Below are positions 19,638-28,014 of a DNA stretch of 64,000 nt, piece by piece; within the stretch, counting starts at the first letter, position 1; every line of letters starts with the position of its first letter. Both the position numbers and the translations under genes were made by a program. Source of the DNA: Myxococcales bacterium (GTDB lineage: Bacteria > Myxococcota_A > Polyangia > Haliangiales > Haliangiaceae); contig JADJJK010000004.1 in the NCBI GenBank assembly GCA_016706545.1, positions 165,751 through 229,750 of the forward strand. Direction: 5' to 3'. The notes beneath the pieces were generated by a model that saw only the letters and a list, made by a program, of their open reading frames with translations, was not told where the DNA came from and made no database searches.

Positions 19638-20348
19638 ATGAAACTGATCGGCGAACGCAGAGCCCTCGCGTCCTCGGTGCTGATCTTCTACGCCTTCCTG
19701 TACGCGCTGGTGGCGATCGCCAGTCCGCTCCCTGAGTGGATGCCCGCGTACCTGGCGCTGGCCAGCGTGTACGCGCTGGGCTTCTTTGCCGTCGTGGCCG
19801 GGTACTTCTGGGCCCGCTGGTACGCGATCGGCGTCTCGCTGTTCGGCGCGATCTCGGCCGCGGTCGGCATGTGGCAGATGGGCCCGGAGCCCCTGCTGCT
19901 CATCCTGGGCGGCAGCCACTTGTTCATCGCGGTGGCGCTCAGCGGCGAGTCCATGCAAGGCCCCTTCGAGGGCCAGGAGCAGTGGCGCCTGCGCTTCCAC
20001 ATGGACGACCACGCCGTGCGCCGGCTCGGCCGCTCGGTGATGCGCGCGGCCTTCGGGCTTCCATATGTCCTTCTGTATGCGCTGGCGCCCAAGCCCGGGA
20101 ACGCCTTGGTGTTCGCCGCGGCCATGCTGGCGGTGGCCGGCGTGGCGGGGCTCGTGCGGCTGCGAACCTGGAGCGTCTTTGCCCTCGGTGGAGCCGGCGT
20201 CGCGATGGCGGTGGGCGGCGTGATGGCGATGGCCTCGGGCACCGGCTGCAGCGTCGGGTTTGCGCCGCTGGCCGGGGCGCTCATCTTCACCACCGCGGTG
20301 ACCCCTTTTGCCGCTCCCCTCGCGCGCGCGCTGCGCGGTCCGGCGTGA
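19638..20348 (+). CDS. Polytopic membrane protein of unknown function
   Basis: This 236-residue protein is hydrophobic, with about six predicted membrane helices (residues near 12-30, 38-58, 62-80, 85-100, 135-155, 160-180 and a final pair near 185-225). A short soluble loop in the middle is rich in Gln, Glu and Arg (EGQEQWRLRFHMDDHAVRRL). No catalytic motif is seen and I do not recognise the family. The ATG at 19638 follows a TATACT box by 6 bases. It lies between the ExbD operon and two lipoproteins, all on the same strand. Confidence 0.65.
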   Translation: MKLIGERRALASSVLIFYAFLYALVAIASPLPEWMPAYLALASVYALGFFAVVAGYFWARWYAIGVSLFGAISAAVGMWQMGPEPLLLILGGSHLFIAVALSGESMQGPFEGQEQWRLRFHMDDHAVRRLGRSVMRAAFGLPYVLLYALAPKPGNALVFAAAMLAVAGVAGLVRLRTWSVFALGGAGVAMAVGGVMAMASGTGCSVGFAPLAGALIFTTAVTPFAAPLARALRGPA

Positions 20349-20436
20349 GCCCGCAGCCGAAGGATTCGCAAAGGCGTGGTTCTTCCAGCCCTTGCCAGCC
20401 ATTGAAAGCGGCGTCCAGGAAGGCTACCGTCCACTC

Positions 20437-20994
20437 ATGAGGGCTCCACGCATCCTAGTCTGGGTGTTGCTTGCCGCCTGCGCTGCCGGGTGCGGACCGC
20501 TGTACGGAGGGAAGGCTGAAAAGCTCAAGCCCCCCACCAAGAAGCCCCGCCCGCCCGAGGCAGAGATCGCCGCGGTGCCGGTCAAGTACATCGAGGACTG
20601 CACGGTCAACTTCGCCACTCCTCCGGTCAAGGCCAACAACAACAGCGCCGCTCGCGCTGCCGCCGAGAACGCCGAGCAGAAGGTAGACGAGTCGATCCGC
20701 TCGGACGATCCCCGCGCGCAGGTCGCCGCGGTGGAGGGCGCGATCTCCGCCGCGAAGACCGCGCTCAAGGTCGATCCCTACAACGCCAACGCCACGTTGC
20801 AGCTCGCGCGCGCCTATGACCGCGCCCTGCGCAAGGGCTGCGCGCTGGCGCTGCTCAAGCGCCTCTCTGCCCTGGAGACCGCGGTCTCGTATGACTTTGC
20901 CCGCGACGCCAAGGCGGCGCTCGACCGGGTGTCAGACAACCCCAAGTGGTTCTCGGGCTATCGCAAAGACGCCATGTCCGCGGCGGGCCGTTGA
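20437..20994 (+). CDS. TPR-type lipoprotein
   Basis: This 185-residue protein starts at ATG 20437, chosen because it gives a lipobox (LAACAAGC, Cys near residue 20). After a Lys/Pro-rich linker it has helix pairs with DPYNANATLQLARAYDRAL, a TPR pattern. It is the first of two similar lipoproteins: both have a lipid anchor, a charged linker and a TPR with DPYN. The pair looks like an old duplication. The predicted location is the envelope, where such lipoproteins often serve as scaffolds for Tol/Exb-linked machines. The exact role is unknown. Confidence 0.7.
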   Translation: MRAPRILVWVLLAACAAGCGPLYGGKAEKLKPPTKKPRPPEAEIAAVPVKYIEDCTVNFATPPVKANNNSAARAAAENAEQKVDESIRSDDPRAQVAAVEGAISAAKTALKVDPYNANATLQLARAYDRALRKGCALALLKRLSALETAVSYDFARDAKAALDRVSDNPKWFSGYRKDAMSAAGR

Positions 20995-21020
20995 GCGGAC
21001 ACCTCGAGGAGTTCGGTTCC

Positions 21021-21686
21021 ATGACCTCTCGCCCGCTTCCTCGCTACCAGGCTGGAGTTCGTACCAGCCTGGCGGCTCTTCTGCTGTCTGGCTTGCTGCT
21101 GAGCTGCGGCGGCACCCTGACGCCCCCTCCTCCTCCGCTGCGCCCCAAGCCGGACGCGGCGCCAACCGTCATCAGCAAGGAAGACAACCGCACCGATTGC
21201 GACCCCACGGATCACAACCGTGAGGAGCCGGCGATGTCCTTCGACGAGCGCTCGCCCGACGAAGCGGCTGACCTGGCCAAAGAGGGGCTCGCTGCGATGC
21301 AGCTCGCGCAGAAAGAAGGGGATCGCACGCTGCGCGAAGACGCGATCACCAAGGCAGTGAACTTGTTCATCACTGCCCTGCTGGCCGACCCCTACAACGT
21401 CACCGCCACCTACAACCTCGCCGCGGCCTACGCCAGGATCGGCCGGGTGCAGTGCTCGCTGAACTTGCTGGAGCGGTTGTTCGCGATGCAGGAGCACCAC
21501 AGTCGGCGCGACGAGGTCGCCGCGTCCATCAACCGGCTGCTGGGCCGCGTCGGCAAGAACGTCGATCCGGACTTCAACGACATGCGAGCGGACCCGCGCT
21601 TTCGGACGATGATCGCCAGCATGTGCGGAAACGCACGAGACGCGACCGGCTGCGTCTACGGCGGCAAGCGCGACAAGCCAGAGTAG
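21021..21686 (+). CDS. Second TPR-type lipoprotein
   Basis: This 221-residue lipoprotein starts at ATG 21021, 26 bases after the previous stop, with gagg upstream. The lipobox is SGLLLSC (Cys near residue 29), followed by a Pro-rich linker. A TPR segment reads ADPYNVTATYNLAAAYARIGR, closely similar to the first lipoprotein (DPYNANATLQLARAYDRAL). The C-terminal 60 residues contain two further Cys residues (SMCGNARDATGC). The two genes are probably co-transcribed. Downstream, 392 bases hold only repeats. Confidence 0.72.
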   Translation: MTSRPLPRYQAGVRTSLAALLLSGLLLSCGGTLTPPPPPLRPKPDAAPTVISKEDNRTDCDPTDHNREEPAMSFDERSPDEAADLAKEGLAAMQLAQKEGDRTLREDAITKAVNLFITALLADPYNVTATYNLAAAYARIGRVQCSLNLLERLFAMQEHHSRRDEVAASINRLLGRVGKNVDPDFNDMRADPRFRTMIASMCGNARDATGCVYGGKRDKPE

Positions 21687-21782
21687 CCGCCCGGCGGCCG
21701 GCTGGACATCGGACGCCAGCGCCAGGAGGCGGGCCGGGCTGGCTGGGTGGCGCTCCTAACGGCGCCATCGGCCCGACTTGGA

Positions 21783-21945
21783 TTGACGCGGGCGCGGACC
21801 GGGCGCAGGCCACAGGCCGGCGCAGGCCACGGACAGGCCACAGGCCGGCGCAGGCCACGGACAGCGGCGCAGGCCGCGGACCGGCCACGGACAGGCCACG
21901 GACAGACCACAGGCCGGCGCAGGCCACGGACCGGCCACCTCGGCG
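21783..21945. repeat. Minisatellite of caggcc/cacgga motifs in a gene-free stretch
   Basis: Within the gene-free stretch 21687-22078, about six degenerate copies of a 24-28 base unit (core gcgcaggccacggacaggcc) are arranged head to tail. Nothing else is recognisable except a possible weak promoter (tatgaa at 22065) before the next gene. Confidence 0.7.
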
Positions 21946-22078
21946 GCTGCGGAGCACGTCGCGGACGCCGCGGATCGTCGCAACCGCGGTCGGTTCGCCT
22001 CACTCCATCAACTCCGGGCAGGAAGCCACCGCACAGTTCGCTTTACTGTGTGGTCGGCGTCCAGTATGAACAGGGGCG

Positions 22079-23173
22079 ATGCGCTCCATGTTTCTGGCCG
22101 CCACCCTCCTGGCCGCGGCAGCCCCCTTCGTCGTAGCGCGGGCTCAGACCGAGCCCACTCCTCCTCCGGCTCCGCCTGCGCCGACGCCGGCTCCTGCGCC
22201 GGCCCCTGCGCCGGTGGCGGCGCCAGAGGCCAAGCCCGAGGCAAAGCCAGAAGCCAAACCAGAGGCCAAGCCCGAGGCAAAGCCAGAGGCCAAGCCCGCG
22301 CCGGAGTCGCCTGCCGCCAAGCCGGCGCCGACCAGGGCCGCCCCGGCGTCCCCCGCTGCGCCTGCAGCACCGGCTGCGCCTGCAGCCGGCGCAGCACCGG
22401 GAGCAGCTCCTGCCCCGGCCGCGCCTCCTGCCCCGGCGGCCAACCCCATCACTCGCTTTGCCGCCACCAAGAAGAGCGGCTGCGCGGCCCGCATGCTGCC
22501 GCTGGCGCCCGGCAACCAGTGGACGTACATCGAGGCGCCCGGCTCGCGCGCCATCGACCTCAAGGAAGCGGCCCAGCTCCCGAACCAGCCCAAGAAGGTC
22601 GTGATCTCCGTCAAGGACTACGTCACCACCGCGGGCGTCGCCACCGTCACGCTCGAGGAGCAGTCCTTCCTCAAGCTGGAAGAGCCGCCGCGCACGCTGA
22701 CCACCACCATCACGTGCGGGCCCACCAAGTTCGACATCGCTCTCGAGAGCTTCTTTTTCGCCGGTGAGCCCGGCGGATACTGGGGCCTGGAGATGACGGG
22801 CGTCGAGCGCAAGGGCACCACCTGGAACCTCCTGCGAGGGACGCTGCCAGATCTCAAGTGGCGCGAAGACGTCACGGTGACCTGGAAGCGGGTTGGCGTC
22901 GGCGGCAGCGGCCGGCTCGAGATGGAGCGGGAGTTCGTTCCTGAGGAGCGCCAGCAGGTCACCACCCCGTCGGGCATCTTCAACGCCGAGCCGCTGGCCA
23001 TCGTGGTCACCGGTCGGGTGTTCGTGGACGGCGCGGCCCCGGGCGCCGAGCCTTATGGCTTCAAGGAAGGCATGACCAACCGCATGTGGCTGGTGGACAA
23101 CATCGGCGCCGTGCAGGTGGAGAACAGCTTTGGCCACCGCTACGTGCTCTTGAACGCCAAGCTCGCACGGTGA
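22079..23173 (+). CDS. Secreted protein with PEAK/Ala-Pro-rich linker
   Basis: This 364-residue protein has a signal peptide (MFLAATLLAAAAPFVVARA). About 110 residues of Pro/Ala/Lys low complexity follow, with tandem PEAK repeats (nucleotides about 22220-22305). A beta-rich globular domain begins at ITRFAATKKSGCAARML. The domain has strand patterns (GNQWTYIEAP, KKVVISVKDYV) and two further Cys-containing segments, but I do not recognise the family. The linker could span the periplasm or the cell wall. It overlaps the next gene by four bases (TGA within GTGA), so it may be coupled to rlmI, although the functions look unrelated. Confidence 0.68.
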   Translation: MRSMFLAATLLAAAAPFVVARAQTEPTPPPAPPAPTPAPAPAPAPVAAPEAKPEAKPEAKPEAKPEAKPEAKPAPESPAAKPAPTRAAPASPAAPAAPAAPAAGAAPGAAPAPAAPPAPAANPITRFAATKKSGCAARMLPLAPGNQWTYIEAPGSRAIDLKEAAQLPNQPKKVVISVKDYVTTAGVATVTLEEQSFLKLEEPPRTLTTTITCGPTKFDIALESFFFAGEPGGYWGLEMTGVERKGTTWNLLRGTLPDLKWREDVTVTWKRVGVGGSGRLEMEREFVPEERQQVTTPSGIFNAEPLAIVVTGRVFVDGAAPGAEPYGFKEGMTNRMWLVDNIGAVQVENSFGHRYVLLNAKLAR

Positions 23174-24372
23174 CTCGCCCCGTGGCGCGGCCGGCGCTGC
23201 GCCTGACCAAGCCCCTTGGCGACGCCATCGCGCAGGGCCATCCTTGGATCTTCGATCGCGCCCTGCCGCCAAGCTCGGCGCGCCTGGCGCCAGGCAGCCT
23301 GGCGCAGATCGAGGATGAACGCGGCTTCCTCGCCGTGGCGTTCGTCGATCCAGACTCGCCCATCCGCGCGCGCGTCCTGACCCGCGCGCAGGACGCGGCC
23401 CTCGACGCCAGGTGGGCGCACGCGGTCGCCCGTCGCGCGGCGGACCGTCGGGCCCGCGATCCGCTGCTGGTGGGCTGCGATGGGATCCGCGCGCTGCATG
23501 GCGAGGCGGATGGCTGCCCGGGGCTGGTGGTGGACGTGTACGCAGGCACCGCCGTGGTGCTCTTCGACGGCCGCGCCGCCGCCGCGCTGTGGGCGCCGCT
23601 CTTGCCCGCGGTGCTCGAAGGGCTTCGCGACGGCGGCGTCGTGGTGGACCGGGCCTGGGTCAAAGGGGATCGCCGCGGCGCCACGCCCTACGCCCTCGGC
23701 GACGCGCCGCCGCCGCTCATCGAGATCGGCGAAGATCAGGCGCGCTTCGCGGTGGACGTGGTCAGCGGCCAGAAGACCGGCTTCTTCCTGGACCAGCGCG
23801 ACAACCGCCGGACCATCGCCGCGCATGCCGCCGGCAGCACGGTGCTCAACCTGTTCTCGTACAGCGGCGGGTTCTCGCTCAAGGCCAGCCTTGGCGGCGC
23901 CGCCCGGGTCACCTCCGTCGATAGCGCGCCCCGCGCCATCGAGTCCCTGGTCGACAACGTGCGGCGCACCGGCTTGCCTGCCGAGGGGCACGAGCCGGTC
24001 TGCGCCGATGCCTTTGACTTCCTGGCCCAGGCCGCGGCCCGCGGCCGGCGCTGGGACCTGGTCATCGCCGATCCGCCGAGCTTCGCCCCGAGCGAGCGCA
24101 GCAAGCCCGCCGCGCTGCGCGGCTACGCAAAGCTGGTGACGGCGTGCCTGGCCGTGGTCGAGCCCGGTGGGCGCTTCGCCCTGGCCTCGTGCTCGAGCCA
24201 CATCACGGAGCCAGATCTGCTCGGGGTCCTGGCGCAGGCCACGGCGGCGCCCACGGCCCGGGAGACCGCGGCGCTGCAGGTGCGGGTGAGCGCGGGGGCC
24301 GCCTCCGACCACCCGCTCCTGCCCGGCTTCGCCGAGGGCAGGTACCTCAAGTTCCTGCTCTGCGACGTCTGA
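23170..24372 (+). CDS. rlmI: 23S rRNA m5C methyltransferase, RlmI family
   Basis: The GTG start at 23170 gives 400 residues. An N-terminal PUA-like RNA-binding region (GHPWIFDRAL near residues 24-33) and a linker lead into a class I SAM-dependent methyltransferase: SGQKTGFFLDQRDNR, LFSYSGGFSL (SAM loop), VTSVDSAPRAI, IADPPSFAP. ASCSSH (about 353-358) carries the Cys positions expected for m5C enzymes. RlmI methylates C1962 of 23S rRNA. The length and domain order are normal for the family. It is a cytoplasmic housekeeping gene placed between envelope genes. Confidence 0.92.
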   Translation: MTRPVARPALRLTKPLGDAIAQGHPWIFDRALPPSSARLAPGSLAQIEDERGFLAVAFVDPDSPIRARVLTRAQDAALDARWAHAVARRAADRRARDPLLVGCDGIRALHGEADGCPGLVVDVYAGTAVVLFDGRAAAALWAPLLPAVLEGLRDGGVVVDRAWVKGDRRGATPYALGDAPPPLIEIGEDQARFAVDVVSGQKTGFFLDQRDNRRTIAAHAAGSTVLNLFSYSGGFSLKASLGGAARVTSVDSAPRAIESLVDNVRRTGLPAEGHEPVCADAFDFLAQAAARGRRWDLVIADPPSFAPSERSKPAALRGYAKLVTACLAVVEPGGRFALASCSSHITEPDLLGVLAQATAAPTARETAALQVRVSAGAASDHPLLPGFAEGRYLKFLLCDV

Positions 24373-24469
24373 CCTGCTGGGGCCCCCCGCGGCCGGCCCG
24401 GGCTGTGCCGGCCTGCGAGCCGCGACCCGCAAGCCGCGAGCCGGCCGGGCTAGGCCCTTCGCGATGGTG

Positions 24470-24475
24470 TATAAC
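24470..24475 (+). promoter_or_regulatory. Candidate -10 box for ftsY
   Basis: TATAAC ends 9 bases before ATG 24485. It overlaps the region just after ATG 24464, which argues for 24485 as the true start. The spacing is the same as before the exported TPR gene at 14530. Confidence 0.35.
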
Positions 24476-24484
24476 GCCGCCGCC

Positions 24485-25693
24485 ATGGTCACCGAGCTTG
24501 CTATCCTGGGCATCGCGCTAGGCGTCATCCTTCTGGTCCTCTGGCTCTTGCGCCGCGCATCAGACAGCAGTCGGCGCAACACGCCGCAGAGCGTCCGGGA
24601 TCGCCTTGGCATGGAGCAAGCCGCGCCCGAGCGCCAGCGCCGTCGTCGCCCCAAGCCGGAGGCCGGCGCGCCGGCTGGCGCGGACGCGGCGCAGGCCAGC
24701 GACGCGAGCGACGAGAGCGACACCAGCGACGCCAGCGACGCCAGCGAGCCCCGCGACGCCAGGGCCAGCGACAGCGAGGACACCAAGGCCTACCGCGCAG
24801 GCCTCGAGAAGACGCGCGGCGGCTTCGTCGCCAAGCTGGGGCGGCTCTTTGGCAAGAAGAAGATCGACGCCAGCATCCTCTCCGAGCTCGAGGAGGTGCT
24901 GTTCACCGCCGACATCGGTCCGCGCGCCGCCGACAACATCTTCCAGTCCGTCAAGGCGGCGCTGTCCAAGGATGACCTCACCGACTCCGACAAGGTCTGG
25001 GCGGCCATTCGCGAAGCCTCGGCCAAGATCGTCGCCGTCGACGCGCCTGCGCTCGATCTGGAGCGCAAGCACCCGTTCGTGATCCTGGTCCTGGGGGTAA
25101 ATGGGGTTGGCAAGACCACCACCATCGGCAAGCTCGCCGACAAGTACGCGCGCAGCGGCAAGCGCGTGCTCTTGGCCGCTGGCGACACCTTCCGCGCGGC
25201 GGCCACCGAGCAGCTCGAGGAGTGGGGACGCCGCGCCGAGGTCCCGGTGGTCAAGGGCAAGCCCAACGGCGATCCCTCGGCGGTGATCTTCGACGCCATC
25301 AAGCGCGGCATCGAGGAGGACTTCGATATCGTCATCTGCGACACCGCCGGGCGCCTGCACTCCAACGCCGGCCTCATGGACGAGCTCAAGAAGGTCCGCC
25401 GCGTCGCCGACAAGGCCATGCCCGGCTGCCCCCACGAGACGTGGATGGTGCTCGACGCCACCACCGGACAGAACGCCATCGCGCAGGCCAAGACCTTCAA
25501 GGCCGACATGGAGATCACGGGGATCGTCCTCACCAAGCTCGATGGGTCGGCCAAGGGCGGCGTGGTGCTGGGCATCTGCGACGAGCTACAGGTCCCCGTG
25601 CGCTATATCGGCGTGGGCGAGAAGATCGATGACCTGCGCCCCTTTGATGCGCGTGGGTTCGTGGACGCGCTGTACGGAGATGTGGCCCGCTGA
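24485..25693 (+). CDS. ftsY: Signal recognition particle receptor FtsY
   Basis: An SRP-GTPase that docks ribosome-SRP complexes at the inner membrane. The start at ATG 24485 (alternative 24464) gives about 402 residues: an N-terminal hydrophobic helix (about 4-22), an acidic/Ser-rich linker with in-frame Asp-Ala-Ser repeats, the NG domain (FGKKKIDASILSELEEVL), then GTPase motifs GVNGVGKTTTIGKLA (G1), LAAGDTFRAAATEQLEEW (G2), CDTAGRLHSNAGLMDELKK (G3) and TKLDGSAKGG (G4). An N-terminal membrane helix is common in high-GC lineages and replaces the longer acidic A-domain of Escherichia coli. It is monocistronic between rlmI and an outer-membrane gene. Confidence 0.97.
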   Translation: MVTELAILGIALGVILLVLWLLRRASDSSRRNTPQSVRDRLGMEQAAPERQRRRRPKPEAGAPAGADAAQASDASDESDTSDASDASEPRDARASDSEDTKAYRAGLEKTRGGFVAKLGRLFGKKKIDASILSELEEVLFTADIGPRAADNIFQSVKAALSKDDLTDSDKVWAAIREASAKIVAVDAPALDLERKHPFVILVLGVNGVGKTTTIGKLADKYARSGKRVLLAAGDTFRAAATEQLEEWGRRAEVPVVKGKPNGDPSAVIFDAIKRGIEEDFDIVICDTAGRLHSNAGLMDELKKVRRVADKAMPGCPHETWMVLDATTGQNAIAQAKTFKADMEITGIVLTKLDGSAKGGVVLGICDELQVPVRYIGVGEKIDDLRPFDARGFVDALYGDVAR

Positions 25694-25802
25694 GAGCTCC
25701 GCCAGGAGCAAGCGGAGAACCACGACGAAACCTGCCACCGAGGCGCAATGCTCGGCAACATCGCGTGTCTTACGTGGAAGTTTCCTTTGCGCCTTTGCCG
25801 CC

Positions 25803-25832
25803 TTGAGCTTTGAAAAACGGTAGTGATATAGT
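25803..25832 (+). promoter_or_regulatory. Candidate promoter of the outer-membrane barrel operon
   Basis: TTGAGC at 25803-25808 and TATAGT at 25827-25832 are 18 bases apart. The flanking sequence is unusually AT-rich for this window. Confidence 0.4.
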
Positions 25833-25847
25833 CCAACGGCCCTCACT

Positions 25848-25864
25848 ATATGGTGCAACCATAT
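25848..25864. promoter_or_regulatory. Perfect palindrome upstream of barrel operon
   Basis: ATATGGT-GCA-ACCATAT is a perfect 7-3-7 inverted repeat, 15 bases downstream of the candidate -10 and 58 bases upstream of ATG 25923. It could be an operator or an mRNA hairpin in the leader. Confidence 0.45.
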
Positions 25865-25922
25865 GATTCATAACCGTTTTTCGGTTACAGGGCCGTCGCG
25901 AGCTACCCGGGAGACCATCTCC

Positions 25923-26879
25923 ATGCGTCCCAACGTGCGTACGACACTGGTCATCGCGTCCCTTGCTTGCCTATGCGGCTCAGCGAGCCTGGCCCTGGCG
26001 CAGAAGGGCGGCGCGAAGGCCGCTCCTGCCAAAGGCGCCGAGGACGAGATCGAGCTCGAGGACACCGCCACCCCGGACAAGCCCGCCGGGGAAGGTGATG
26101 GTGAGATCGAGCTGGAAGAAGACAAGCCAGTGGAGGGCAACCTCGAGCTGGATCAGCAGGGCAACGACCTCGGCGGCCCGACGATGAAGGCCGGCCCCGT
26201 GACGCGGACGCCGATCTCCTGGAAGGACATCCTGGTCGTCATCCGCAAGCCCTTTCTCAAGGTGCGCCGCGTCGAGCTGTCGCCGTTCTTCGCCACGACG
26301 ATGAACGACAACATGGTGCGCCACAACACGCTTGGGTTGCAGGCCAACTACTACCTGACCGACGTCCTCGCGGTGGGTGTCGAGGGCCAGCTCTACACGC
26401 ACCAGTTTCGCGAGCCCTTCGATCTCGTCGGTCGCCAGGCCCGCCGCCTGCCCACCGTCAACGAGTACAACTGGTCCGGCGCGCTCAACTTCCACTACGT
26501 CCCCGTCTACGGCAAGTTCGCCGTCCTCGACAAGCACCTGCTTACCTGGGAGGTGTTCTTCACCGCCGGCATCGGCGCCGCCCAGAGCTCGGTCATCCCA
26601 CGCGACCGGACCTATCCGGGCTTCGACAACTTCCTCATCCAGCCCAACGTGGGCGTGAGCATGCGCTTTTTCCTGAGCAAGTTTCTCACCGTCACCATGG
26701 GCTTCCGCGACTACGTCTTCATCGACAAGTTCGAGCCCACTGATCGCTCTGCCGCCATGAACGCCACCGCCGATCAGGCCAAGAGCAACGCTGACAGCGC
26801 GTTCATCAACAACGTGATGTTCCAGCTCGGCGTCAGCATCTGGCTGCCGATGTCGTTCGAGTACACCACCTTCCGCTAG
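25923..26879 (+). CDS. Outer-membrane beta-barrel protein, myxobacterial type
   Basis: ATG 25923 is preferred over 25863 because it starts a signal peptide (TTLVIASLACLCGSASLALAQ). The mature protein has an acidic linker (EDEIELEDTATPDKP), then strands of a barrel with conserved YYLTDVLAVGVEGQ and FFLSKFLTVTMGFRDYVF. It ends in an aromatic C-terminus near the stop. The pattern fits a myxobacterial OM-barrel family seen in multi-gene clusters. The length is 318 residues. It is followed by a second, similar barrel after 19 bases, and the two are probably co-transcribed from the promoter at 25803. Confidence 0.78.
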   Translation: MRPNVRTTLVIASLACLCGSASLALAQKGGAKAAPAKGAEDEIELEDTATPDKPAGEGDGEIELEEDKPVEGNLELDQQGNDLGGPTMKAGPVTRTPISWKDILVVIRKPFLKVRRVELSPFFATTMNDNMVRHNTLGLQANYYLTDVLAVGVEGQLYTHQFREPFDLVGRQARRLPTVNEYNWSGALNFHYVPVYGKFAVLDKHLLTWEVFFTAGIGAAQSSVIPRDRTYPGFDNFLIQPNVGVSMRFFLSKFLTVTMGFRDYVFIDKFEPTDRSAAMNATADQAKSNADSAFINNVMFQLGVSIWLPMSFEYTTFR

Positions 26880-26898
26880 GCACCCCGAGGCACAACTC

Positions 26899-27813
26899 AT
26901 GCGCAACCTAGTCCAGTCGATGATGTTGGTCGGTGCCGTAAGCGCCGCGGGATTGCTGGTCCACACAGGAGAAGCGGCAGCTCAGGAGGCTGACAAGGCG
27001 GGCCCCGAGACAGGGCCCCGCCAGGCCGAGGAACGGCGTCGCAACGACCTTCACACCCAGCCAGCGGTACGGCACCGCAAGTTGCTGGTGGCCAAGCGCT
27101 TCGAGGCGACCCCCTTGTTCGAGTCCACCGTCAACGCCGACTTTCGGCACTTCGTCGGCGTTGGGCTCAAGCTGGAGTATCACCTCGGCGACAAGCTGTC
27201 GGTGGGCGCGCTGGGCGTGTACGCCGGCGCCATCAACACCGGGCTCGTCGACAAGATCGTCCCCACGCTTCCGGACATGGCCCAGGTCGACTCGCTCGAG
27301 CCGTCCAAGGGGCAGTTTCAGGCGCACCTCAACAAGATGCCGCTACACGGCGCGGCCTACGTCTCGCTCACCCCCTGGTACGGCAAGCTCGCCGCGTTTG
27401 ATTCGGCGTTCGTCAACTTCGACTTCTACTTTCAGGCCGGCGTTTCGTTCGCGCAGCTCCAATCAGACTGCCCAGCCTCGATCTGCAACGACACGGCGCC
27501 CGGCCAGCCGCGCCCGGATCCGAACAACGCGGGGGAGACCCTGCCGCCGGACTTCAACCCCAACAACGACCCGCCGCTCAACAGCGGTGGGCGCGTCGGG
27601 GCGTACCTCGGCGCCGGCATTCACGTCTTTCTCAACGACTTCCTCGCGCTCGACTTGACCGTCCGCGACTACGCCTTCAACGACAACCCCTCTGGCGCCG
27701 ACTACGACGCCAACCGCTTCGTGAACGACGACGACAGCCGCTTCCTGAACCACCTGTTCATGGGCGTGGGCCTGTCCGTGATGCTGCCGATGAAGGCCAA
27801 GCGCACGCGGTAG
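26899..27813 (+). CDS. Second outer-membrane beta-barrel protein
   Basis: This 304-residue protein starts at ATG 26899. The signal peptide is followed by a charged stretch, then barrel strands similar in layout to the neighbour (HFVGVGLKLEYHLGDKLSVG; FLNDFLALDLTVRDYAF). A loop at about 190-235 is rich in Asn, Pro and Asp with two Cys residues. The two proteins share the motif of two strand pairs joined by an Asp-Tyr turn and may form a pair in the outer membrane. In Myxococcus, paired barrels of this kind (GltA/GltB) belong to the gliding machine; here this is inference. It ends convergent with the AgmX-like lipoprotein gene. Confidence 0.78.
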   Translation: MRNLVQSMMLVGAVSAAGLLVHTGEAAAQEADKAGPETGPRQAEERRRNDLHTQPAVRHRKLLVAKRFEATPLFESTVNADFRHFVGVGLKLEYHLGDKLSVGALGVYAGAINTGLVDKIVPTLPDMAQVDSLEPSKGQFQAHLNKMPLHGAAYVSLTPWYGKLAAFDSAFVNFDFYFQAGVSFAQLQSDCPASICNDTAPGQPRPDPNNAGETLPPDFNPNNDPPLNSGGRVGAYLGAGIHVFLNDFLALDLTVRDYAFNDNPSGADYDANRFVNDDDSRFLNHLFMGVGLSVMLPMKAKRTR

Positions 27814-27842
27814 CCATCGCCCCTCCCCAGGGCGAGTTCATC

Positions 27843-27874
27843 GCGAGTTCGGCGCGAGCTCATCGCGAACTCGC
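27843..27874. terminator. Hairpin between convergent genes, possible terminator
   Basis: GCGAGTTCG at 27843-27851 pairs with CGAACTCGC at 27866-27874, with a 14-base loop. It lies between two converging genes. No U-run follows, so the terminator call is weak. The stretch also contains a short gcgagtt/gcgagct direct repeat. Confidence 0.35.
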
Positions 27875-28014
27875 CGCGACGAGCGCGTCGATGGCGCGCG
27901 GCCACGCAGCCAGCCCGCCTCGGCGGCAGGTCATCACGAGTCCCACCGTAGCGGGCACGTGGTGCATTGACGATGGCAGCCCGCCGGACGTCAGGCCAGC
28001 CAGTTCAGGCCAGC

